A stretch of DNA of 64,000 nucleotides from NCBI GenBank assembly GCA_964478075.1, contig CAYZGO010000003.1, positions 62,001 to 126,000 on the forward strand. Reading direction: 5' to 3'. A program made the translations under genes and the position numbers. Position 1 is the first letter of the stretch. The number at the start of each line of letters is the position of its first letter. The DNA is from DAOUEX01 sp034430235 (GTDB lineage: Bacteria; Chloroflexota; Anaerolineae; UBA2200). Below, one piece after another: positions 21,488-31,724 of the stretch. The notes under the pieces are model-generated. The model was not told the origin of the DNA and searched no databases. It worked only from the letters and a program-made list of their open reading frames with translations.

Positions 21488-22741
21488 CTAGCTGAGATAG
21501 TCTTTTAGCTTGCGACTGCGCGTCGGATGGCGCAGTTTACGCAGTGCCTTGGCCTCAATCTGTCTGACGCGCTCGCGTGTCACACCGAATTTCTGTCCCA
21601 CTTCTTCTAGCGTACGGCTTTGACCATCATCCAGGCCAAACCGCAGCTTGAGCACATGCCGTTCACGGGGGCTGAGCGAATCCAGGATGTCCTTCATCTG
21701 TTCGCGCAGTAGTTGCCGCGAAGTCTCGTCAGCAGGGCCAGGCACCGTCGTGTCCTCAATGAAATCGCCCAGGGAAGTGCTCTCTTCCGCACCCACAGGC
21801 ATCTCCAGCGACATAGGCTCCTGTGCCATACGGATAATAGTGCGCACTTTGGACACTGCCGTCCTCAGATGACGCTGCAACGCTGGGCCGAGCAGCTCAC
21901 CCATGCTCATTGCTTCCTCGATATCAGTGGTCTCCCGAGGAGAAAGCAAGTTCATCTTCAGAGCGATCTCTTCCAAGGTGGGTTCACGTCCTAGTTCCTG
22001 CGCCAGCGCACGTGAGGCACGCAGCAGCCGATTAATAGTCTCAATCATATGTACAGGAATGCGAATGGTGCGCGACTGATCAGCAATAGCGCGGTTTATG
22101 GCCTGGCGTATCCACCAGGTTGCGTAAGTGCTGAATTTGTATCCCCTGCTACAATCGAACTTTCCAACTGCGTGCAGCAGGCCAATGTTCCCCTCTTGGA
22201 CAAGATCGAGGAAAGACATGCCTCTGCCAGCATACCTCTTGGCCACGCTGACGACCAGGCGCAGGTTAGCCTCAGCCAGGCAGCGTTGAGCCGCTTCGCC
22301 GAGCCGCACCTCCTCCTCCAGCGCCGTTCTAGTCTTTGGATCGAGCTTGCTCTCTCGCAGCTTCTCGTATGCCCCCTGCCCCCGTTCGATTGCCTCAGCC
22401 AAGTGCACCTCTTCGTGAGCATCCAACAGTGGTACCCGTCCGATTTCACGCAGGTACATACGCACAGGGTCATCGAGCAAAACCCGTTCGCTTGACAAAA
22501 TGGGCATCTCAGGCACCTCGCGCCCCGCGGGTGGAGCGCCCAATTGTTGCTTATCAACCTCAGCGCCTAGAATCGCAATACCCATCTCCTGAAAAGCGTT
22601 GTACAGGGCATTGCGTTCATCAACGTCTTTGTCAGCATCTGGAAAGATCTCATTGATGTCCTCCCACGTGACAAACTTTTGCTTCAGCCCCTTGGCAATA
22701 AGCCGATCTTTTTTCTCTTCCCGGTCGTCTTCCTTGGCCAT
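21488..22741 (-). CDS. rpoD: Primary RNA polymerase sigma factor (RpoD/SigA)
   Basis: This 417-residue housekeeping sigma factor has region 1.2 (DDPVRMYLREIGRVPLL), region 2 with YAGRGMSFLDLVQEGNIGL and FSTYATWWIRQAINRAI (the -10 recognition and melting helix), region 3, and region 4 ending VGQKFGVTRERVRQIEAKAL before KDYLS. The N-terminal part lacks the long acidic 1.1 region of proteobacteria, as in many Gram-positives and Chloroflexota. It starts nine bases after the dnaG stop, so dnaG-rpoD form the conserved macromolecular-synthesis operon. The gene ends about 45 bases from tRNA-Asn. Confidence 0.97.
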   Translation of the reverse strand: MAKEDDREEKKDRLIAKGLKQKFVTWEDINEIFPDADKDVDERNALYNAFQEMGIAILGAEVDKQQLGAPPAGREVPEMPILSSERVLLDDPVRMYLREIGRVPLLDAHEEVHLAEAIERGQGAYEKLRESKLDPKTRTALEEEVRLGEAAQRCLAEANLRLVVSVAKRYAGRGMSFLDLVQEGNIGLLHAVGKFDCSRGYKFSTYATWWIRQAINRAIADQSRTIRIPVHMIETINRLLRASRALAQELGREPTLEEIALKMNLLSPRETTDIEEAMSMGELLGPALQRHLRTAVSKVRTIIRMAQEPMSLEMPVGAEESTSLGDFIEDTTVPGPADETSRQLLREQMKDILDSLSPRERHVLKLRFGLDDGQSRTLEEVGQKFGVTRERVRQIEAKALRKLRHPTRSRKLKDYLS

Positions 22742-22750
22742 CCCTAGCCT

Positions 22751-24673
22751 TCATCGGCCCTGCAGGTGTTCCCGACGCAAATACCTCAGCGAGCTTTGTG
22801 CTGCCCTCTCCTTCTGGACACTGGCTAACTCCGCTGCCAATTTGTCCACCATCTGTCCCCATCGCCGTACGGCGTCAGCGTCGCCCTGCTCACGTGCATC
22901 TTCGTGCAGATAGCGGAACTCCTCGTTACGACGGTGCAGGCGCAACTCCCTCAGCCTCAAGGCACACCGTGAAGCGTCCAACTCCGCCTGCTCATCAGAC
23001 AGGAAAGCAATCTCCCCCGCCACGCTCGACATGCTGTCGAGTGCCTGACGCAGTGAAGGTTCCGCATCCGGACGCAGAATGTCCAGGTCCAGATTACCAT
23101 ACTGCACAATGTGCTCGGCTATCAACTCGAACAGTGCTCTTTCCTCCACCTGGGCAAAGTCTTGGCTGCCCAATGGCTCCAGCTCCAGGCCGACGAGTAC
23201 AGCATTCATGGACGCAAGCAACTCCGGACGCTTTAACAAGAGCAAGAGCGCGTACCGCTCCACGCCGAAAGTTAGCCCAGGCTGGGCGGAAAGTCGCCCG
23301 TATCGTTCCAGAGCTGCCGTAGGCTGACGGCGTATCATCCTCTTGCTTTCCATCTCCTGCTGCAAGACGCGTTCGTCTACACGCAGCATACGCGCCAGCT
23401 TTTGCAAGTAATGAGAGCGCTCCACTACACTGCCGATTTCCCTGATGAGAGGCAGCACCTCTCTAGCCACCGCAGTCTTGTCTTTAGGCGATTCGAGATC
23501 AAATCTGGATGTGACCGCCTGCAGATAGTATTCTACCACAGGCAGGGCCTGAGCAACCAGGGTGTCCCAGTTGGCTGCATCCTCTTTGATCACTTCGTCT
23601 GGATCAAGGCCCGGGGGTAACGTCGTGACACGGATGTCTGCATCTAGTTGATCCTCATAGCGGATCAAGCCACGCCAGGTCGGCACTGGCACCGCACGCC
23701 GGTCAAAGGTCTCCTTGGCGACTTCTAGCCCGCGCAGGGTTGCCTGATCGCCCGCCACGTCCGAATCGAGAGCCAGAACCAGCTTCCTGCTCAGCTTCTT
23801 AATAACACGAACCTGCTTTTCAGTGAGTGCGGTGCCCATAGAGGCCACCACGTTCCTGCGACCGTACTGATGAGCCATCAGCACGTCCATGTAACCCTCT
23901 ACAATCACTGCCAAGCCATGCTCACGGACGGCCTTCTTGGCCCGGTCTATTCCGTAGAGCACACTGCTCTTGTCGAAGATGGGTGTCTGAGGTGAGTTCA
24001 GGTACTTGGGCAATGAATCGTCCAGCACCCGCGCTCCGAACCCAACGACGTGCTCACGGATGTCACGTATAGGGAAAATGAGCCGTCCACGGAAACGATC
24101 GTAATAGCCGCCGTCCTTACGCTCCAACACTATCCCGGCTTCCAGCAGATCCGGCCAGGAATAGCCCTTGCTGGTCAAGTGCTCCCCCAAGGCCCGCCAC
24201 TCATCACGAGCATAGCCCAATTGGAACATCTCGCGCGTCTCATCGGATATGCCACGCCCAATCAGATAGTCTCTGGCCCGCGTTCCATCCGGCGAGTTCA
24301 GCAGCAGGTAATGGAAATACTCCGCCGCGAGAGCATTGATCCTGCACAGATGGTCTTTGACCTTCCTTACTGACTTTTGTGCTTCCCCCCGGGGCTCAAG
24401 GGACACTCCAGCTTTCTCGGCCAGGAGACGCAGCGCCTCACCGAACTCCATGTTCTCGCGGCGCATGACAAAGTTGAATACATCCCCCCCAGTACTGCAG
24501 ACGCCGAAGCAGTGCCACGTCTGCGTATCAGGAAAGACGACAAAAGACGGCGTCTTCTCGCTGTGAAACGGACACAGGGCCTTGTAGTTGCGCCCCGCCT
24601 TTTTCAGGGGAACGTAGCTTGAGATGACATCTACTATATCTAGACGCTCTTTGATCTCATCAATAACGCCCAC
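22751..24673 (-). CDS. dnaG: DNA primase
   Basis: The GTG at 24673 is preferred because GAGGG stands five bases upstream and the product begins VIDEIKERLDIVDVISSYV as other primases do (640 residues). The ATG at 24706 would add 11 residues with a poorer ribosome site. The zinc-ribbon is CPFH at 34-37 with HCFGVC at 54-59; the second pair has three residues between the cysteines instead of the common two. The catalytic TOPRIM core shows AVIVEGYMDVLMAHQ and LALDSDVAGDQAT. The helicase-binding C-terminus is present. It makes RNA primers at the replication fork. It is followed by rpoD in an operon. Confidence 0.96.
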   Translation of the reverse strand: MGVIDEIKERLDIVDVISSYVPLKKAGRNYKALCPFHSEKTPSFVVFPDTQTWHCFGVCSTGGDVFNFVMRRENMEFGEALRLLAEKAGVSLEPRGEAQKSVRKVKDHLCRINALAAEYFHYLLLNSPDGTRARDYLIGRGISDETREMFQLGYARDEWRALGEHLTSKGYSWPDLLEAGIVLERKDGGYYDRFRGRLIFPIRDIREHVVGFGARVLDDSLPKYLNSPQTPIFDKSSVLYGIDRAKKAVREHGLAVIVEGYMDVLMAHQYGRRNVVASMGTALTEKQVRVIKKLSRKLVLALDSDVAGDQATLRGLEVAKETFDRRAVPVPTWRGLIRYEDQLDADIRVTTLPPGLDPDEVIKEDAANWDTLVAQALPVVEYYLQAVTSRFDLESPKDKTAVAREVLPLIREIGSVVERSHYLQKLARMLRVDERVLQQEMESKRMIRRQPTAALERYGRLSAQPGLTFGVERYALLLLLKRPELLASMNAVLVGLELEPLGSQDFAQVEERALFELIAEHIVQYGNLDLDILRPDAEPSLRQALDSMSSVAGEIAFLSDEQAELDASRCALRLRELRLHRRNEEFRYLHEDAREQGDADAVRRWGQMVDKLAAELASVQKERAAQSSLRYLRREHLQGR

Positions 24674-24707
24674 GTTATCCCTCAGAGCACTTGGAAAAGT
24701 CAGCATG

Positions 24708-24729
24708 GCCCGCCATTTTCATGGCGGGC
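24708..24729. terminator. Hairpin between the large secreted-protein gene and dnaG
   Basis: GCCCGCCAT-TTTC-ATGGCGGGC is a perfect 9-bp stem that includes the stop codon of the upstream gene. No clear U-run follows on the minus strand, so termination strength is uncertain; it may separate the dnaG-rpoD unit. Confidence 0.45.
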
Positions 24730-27700
24730 TCTTACTGCAAACAGCCAATCTCCCGTGCCGCCCATCGGCTATGTAGACGCGTTCCTCTACGGGGTTGACA
24801 CATAAACCGAAGGCGTAGGCAGGACCAACGCCAGATGTCACTTCCACCACGCGCAGCGTCTCACCTGCCAGCACCAGGATCTCGTCAACTGTCGTCACGT
24901 ACACCCAACCACGCAATGGGTCGACCGCAACCCCGTAGACCCCAAACAGTGGCCGCTTCTCGTTGCCAACCAGGCGGGACAGTATCCGCCCCGAGGAAGC
25001 ATCTATGGCAGCGACAGCCCGGTACTTGGGTGAGAGAGCGTAGGTCGCGTAAAGGCGGTTACGGACCGGGTCAAGGGCCAGGCCCTGCGGATGCCCCAGG
25101 CCGCCCAGCCTTATAGTGTTCACGAGCCTACCATTGCGCCCATCCACCACAAACACTGTGTCATCACCGGCATTGCCTACGTAGACCCGCTGTCGGCCAC
25201 GATCACAGGCTACTGCGTATGGGGCATCGCCAACAGGCACACGCTTGATTATAGCACAGTTTTGCTTATCTACAACAATCAGGTCATCGCTGCGGGTGGC
25301 CGTGACATAGACACTGTCAGTTCCTACAGCTACGCCGCTAGCGCCAGGAATGCCTGGCACAATCTTCCGCAACACGTGGCATGCACCGTCAATTACAGCC
25401 AGGGCATCGGCGTCCCAGAGAGCGACATAGATGCGATTGGCAGCCACATCCACGGCCAACCCGCGCGGCATGGCACCTAGTGGGATGCGCGCCACAACGC
25501 TTCCAGTTCTGGCCTCGAGAACCCAGACATCCTTACCCGCTGCCATGTAGAGCAAACCGTTCGTGGGGTTGAGTGCTATGCTCTGGATGAAATCGGGAAC
25601 CACGTCAGGCTCTGGTGCCTCCCACAACGTGTGCACGCCTGACAAAGAGTCAGGTGGCGACGCCAGTTCTGAGGACACGGCCTGGGGCTGCTCACCTTCT
25701 TTACCTGACGAGCGCAGGATTACCGGCAGAAACACCTGCGCAGCGGACGCGCTCGCCGTAGCAGAAGGTGTCTCCTGTAGGCCACAAACCAGCACAGAAA
25801 CGTCGTCAATGTACATCGCCGTCGTGCCGCCGCCTCCATCGTTGTATACACCAAAGGAGATACGGATCTTCTCACCCTTGTAGGCATCGAGCGAGTACTC
25901 CCTGAGCGTCCAGCTTTCTGCATTGGAGCGGACAGAGAACACCCAGTTCAAAATGACGCCGTGCTCGTCCAGGATCAGCACGTATTGCAGGTCACGTTCC
26001 GCAGCATTGGAGACCGGATAGTACCAGAATGTCAAGGTAGGCTCTTCCGCATCAGCGGGCACACGAATGGCCTGCCAGACCGTCGAGTAGCTGAAGATGT
26101 TTTCGCCTGACGCAATGCCCAGACGCATGGAACGTTGACCACGGCGAACATAGGTCGTTGAGTAGCCAGCCGGATACGCTGTGTCTGAGATATGCCAGGC
26201 CTCATCCGTCTCGAAGCCACCAGTAATGATTAGATCAATGCATCCAGGCGTAGGGCTTGGCGTCAAGCTCGCCGTCGGAGATGGCGAAGGGGTCGGTACT
26301 ACGGTCTTGGTCGGCGCGGCTGTAGGCGAGGGTGAGGGCGTAGCCGTCTTCACCTCTGTAGCTGAAGGAGAAGGTGTATGCGTCCTCGTCGGCGTGTGCG
26401 TGAGCGCGGCCGTTGGCGTTGGCGACAGCGTCGCTGAGACGCTGGGGCTGGCAGTCGGTGTGGGAGCCAGACCACAGACAGGTGCAGCCACATCATCCAC
26501 GTACATCGCCGTCAGGCCGCTGCCTCCATCGTTGTACACACCAAAGGAGATACGGATGTCCTCACCCCGGTAGGCATCAAGCGAGTACTCCCTGAGCGTC
26601 CAGCTTTCCGCACTGGAGCGCACAGAGAGCACCCAGTCCAGAATGACGCCATGCTCGTCCAGGATCAGCACGTATTGCAGGTCACGTCCCGTGTCATCGG
26701 ACACCGGATAGTACTGGAATGTCAGGGTAGGCTCTTCCGCATTAACGGGCACGTGAATAGTCTGCCAGACCGTAGAGTAGCTGAAGGTGTTTTCGCCTGA
26801 CGCAATGCCCAGACGCATGGAACGTTGACCACGATGAGCATAGGTCCTTGAATAGCCAGCCGGGTACGCTGTGTCTGAGATGTGCCAGGCTTCATCCGCC
26901 TCGAAGCCACCGTTGGCGATCAAGTCAGGACAGCCGGGTGTCGGCGACGGTGTAGCAGTTGGCGTAAGCGTCGTGGTCGGTGTCTCAGTCACTGTCGGTG
27001 TCAGCGTGGGAATCAGGGTGTGCACAGGAGTGGACGTAGTAGTCTGCGTTGACGTAGGTGTCGCCATGGGCGACGCAGTGGGCGTAGGCACGTACACCCT
27101 GACGGGAGCCACGTGTGTAGCTGAGGGAATAGTGGCATTGCTGGCAGCAGCAGAGGCGTCATTGTAGTACGTACCAGCGCTGCCCGCGGCAGTGGCCTGG
27201 AAAGTGATGCGCAGGACGCTGCTCACGGGCGGATAGGACTTGTCCATGGCTGAAATAGCGTCGTATTGCTGGTGACTGCGGCCATCGTTCCACAGCCAGT
27301 CCCACACCCACCAGTGTTCTTCGGGATCAACCAGTTCATAAGGGCAAACGCCAATCACTTCAGGCCACCGACTCCAGTGGTCACGAAAGGCACGCATAAC
27401 ATAGTCTGCACGATTCGCCTCATTGATGGCTGGATAGCCTTCGAAAATGAACCCCCCATCGTAGAGAGCATACCCGGTCTCGGTAAGCAATACCTTGACG
27501 CCGCTGCGCCCACGCCGTGCCAGGACCTCTAGCTCACGCTGATACAGGTCAATGGTCGCGTCTGGGTAGTCAGCTGTGCCGTCGTGGATGTTGTATTCAG
27601 GAGGATGGTTGCCGGGATAGGGATGGCTGGCCCACGCGTCGAAAGCCCACAAAGCGCCCGGGACGCTGCTCAGCATATCCTCCAGATAGTCCAGGTAGTA

Positions 27701-28645
27701 ATACTCGCCGCCTGGGGAAAGCGGCGCATTGAGTATGACAATGCGCGGATCACCTATAGAGCGAATGGCAGCGGCAGTATCCACCAGAAAGCGTCCGTAT
27801 TCGGTCGGATTTGCCTGTCCCTCCCACTCTAGGTTGAGGTTGGGCTCATTCCAGATTTGAATATAGAGCCAGTGGCCATCGCGCCGAGGCAATCCCTGCA
27901 CCACGCGTTTGAACAACTGCGCCGCCGTGTTATAGCTGCCGTCAGGATCGGGCTTGGGTTTGTACCAGGGTGGACCATGCGTTCCTGCCAGACGGATCAC
28001 TGGCGTGAGCCAACGATCGTAGGCCCTATTCACGAAATCAACCCAACAGGCCGGCGGCCCTTGCCAGTCATCGTTGATCCAGTCCAGTAGCTGTGTCACG
28101 TAGGCACCACTGCCCATAAGTTCTTCAGCACGACGCAACTGGTAATCGTTGTAACCAGATTCGCAGCGCCGCTGCACGAATGTGTGAATGCCGTAAAAGT
28201 CATCGCTCCGGCCAGCGGGCAGCCGCAGTCCAAACCAGGTCAACGTGCGGCCGGAGATTGAGGGGTTAGCTGTAGCAACGATGACACCGTTGACCATAAC
28301 CTGGCTCGTACCGTAGCAATAGGCGAAACCAGGGGGCAAGGTGTCGCGCACAGTGACGCTCTCCGCCGCCGCGTTGCCAGAGTTGGTCAGCGTGATGGAG
28401 TAGGTGACGCGTCCACCAGCCATCACCGTTGTCGGACTGACTGACTTGCTCAGCGTGACGTGGGGCCCGTCGGTGGCCGCCACCAGCCCCGGCAAGAGAA
28501 GCAGCCACCCAACGATGCACAGACGCCAGTCCACATGCCAGCGCCGCCTGTGCCGCTGCACTGCCTCAACGCGTCGAGGAGATGCCTGCTGCAGGCGCAG
28601 CGCTTGCCAGAATCCAGCCAGTAGCCGCATCAAGCTCCCTTTCAT
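24719..28645 (-). CDS. Very large secreted protein: DUF11 domain with inserted glycosidase-like domain, two repeated modules and YVTN-type propeller
   Basis: 1308 residues. A signal-anchor (WRLCIVGWLLLLPGLVAA, about 40-57) directs export. From about 60 to 145 is the first part of a DUF11 beta-sandwich (VSPTTVMAGGRVTYSITLTN, then LTWFGLRLPAG). About 146-470 resembles a clan-A glycoside hydrolase barrel: IWNEPN with Glu267 as acid/base and LLTETGYA with Glu389 as nucleophile. DUF11 then resumes (SSVLRITFQATA, then SAGTYYNDASA). Two Thr/Pro/Ser linkers separate two nearly identical beta-sandwich modules (NGGFE/TGGFE through YIDDV, MAM/carbohydrate-binding like). The C-terminus is a beta-propeller of about 40-residue units (for example GLAVDVAANRIYVALWDADALAVIDG, quoted in two runs in the sequence). 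An alternative ATG at 28630 has GGGAG. Likely a cell-surface glycan or exopolymer enzyme; activity untested. Confidence 0.8.
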   Translation of the reverse strand: MKGSLMRLLAGFWQALRLQQASPRRVEAVQRHRRRWHVDWRLCIVGWLLLLPGLVAATDGPHVTLSKSVSPTTVMAGGRVTYSITLTNSGNAAAESVTVRDTLPPGFAYCYGTSQVMVNGVIVATANPSISGRTLTWFGLRLPAGRSDDFYGIHTFVQRRCESGYNDYQLRRAEELMGSGAYVTQLLDWINDDWQGPPACWVDFVNRAYDRWLTPVIRLAGTHGPPWYKPKPDPDGSYNTAAQLFKRVVQGLPRRDGHWLYIQIWNEPNLNLEWEGQANPTEYGRFLVDTAAAIRSIGDPRIVILNAPLSPGGEYYYLDYLEDMLSSVPGALWAFDAWASHPYPGNHPPEYNIHDGTADYPDATIDLYQRELEVLARRGRSGVKVLLTETGYALYDGGFIFEGYPAINEANRADYVMRAFRDHWSRWPEVIGVCPYELVDPEEHWWVWDWLWNDGRSHQQYDAISAMDKSYPPVSSVLRITFQATAAGSAGTYYNDASAAASNATIPSATHVAPVRVYVPTPTASPMATPTSTQTTTSTPVHTLIPTLTPTVTETPTTTLTPTATPSPTPGCPDLIANGGFEADEAWHISDTAYPAGYSRTYAHRGQRSMRLGIASGENTFSYSTVWQTIHVPVNAEEPTLTFQYYPVSDDTGRDLQYVLILDEHGVILDWVLSVRSSAESWTLREYSLDAYRGEDIRISFGVYNDGGSGLTAMYVDDVAAPVCGLAPTPTASPSVSATLSPTPTAALTHTPTRTHTPSPSATEVKTATPSPSPTAAPTKTVVPTPSPSPTASLTPSPTPGCIDLIITGGFETDEAWHISDTAYPAGYSTTYVRRGQRSMRLGIASGENIFSYSTVWQAIRVPADAEEPTLTFWYYPVSNAAERDLQYVLILDEHGVILNWVFSVRSNAESWTLREYSLDAYKGEKIRISFGVYNDGGGGTTAMYIDDVSVLVCGLQETPSATASASAAQVFLPVILRSSGKEGEQPQAVSSELASPPDSLSGVHTLWEAPEPDVVPDFIQSIALNPTNGLLYMAAGKDVWVLEARTGSVVARIPLGAMPRGLAVDVAANRIYVALWDADALAVIDGACHVLRKIVPGIPGASGVAVGTDSVYVTATRSDDLIVVDKQNCAIIKRVPVGDAPYAVACDRGRQRVYVGNAGDDTVFVVDGRNGRLVNTIRLGGLGHPQGLALDPVRNRLYATYALSPKYRAVAAIDASSGRILSRLVGNEKRPLFGVYGVAVDPLRGWVYVTTVDEILVLAGETLRVVEVTSGVGPAYAFGLCVNPVEERVYIADGRHGRLAVCSKSPP
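25811..26221. repeat. 411-bp direct repeat, copy 1 (encodes the second beta-sandwich module)
   Basis: It aligns without gaps to 26501-26911 at a constant offset of 690 bp, with scattered, mostly conservative differences. Long identical runs such as those around ACCAAAGGAGATACGGAT and GAACGTTGACCACG show a recent duplication or gene conversion. Confidence 0.85.
26501..26911. repeat. 411-bp direct repeat, copy 2 (encodes the first beta-sandwich module)
   Basis: Partner of 25811-26221. The Thr/Pro linker sequences between the copies are not conserved in length or order, so the duplicated unit is the folded module itself. Confidence 0.85.
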
Positions 28646-28719
28646 CGTCCACCCAGCATACTATACCTACTACCAGGTTCCTGTCAAACGCGCACTGCCT
28701 GAATCAGCCCCAAGAAGCA

Positions 28720-28750
28720 GTCAGAGGTAGCTGCAACAGCTACCTCTGAC
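28720..28750 (-). terminator. Long hairpin downstream of ppdK
   Basis: A perfect 14-bp stem (GTCAGAGGTAGCTG with loop of three) stands 37 bases past the ppdK stop. The minus strand after it reads CTGCTTCTT, a weak U-run. Probable transcription end between ppdK and the secreted-protein gene. Confidence 0.65.
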
Positions 28751-28787
28751 TCTGTGCCATACACAAATGAACGAAACGCGTTACAGA

Positions 28788-31622
<2,835 letters not shown>

Positions 31623-31724
31623 CTAACTCCTCCTTATAGAATGAAGACAGAACTGTAGTAAGGGGATGGCGCTCGCCGTCTGATCACGCAGATCCTCGAT
31701 CCGAGTGCCCCTATTCCGGGTTCT

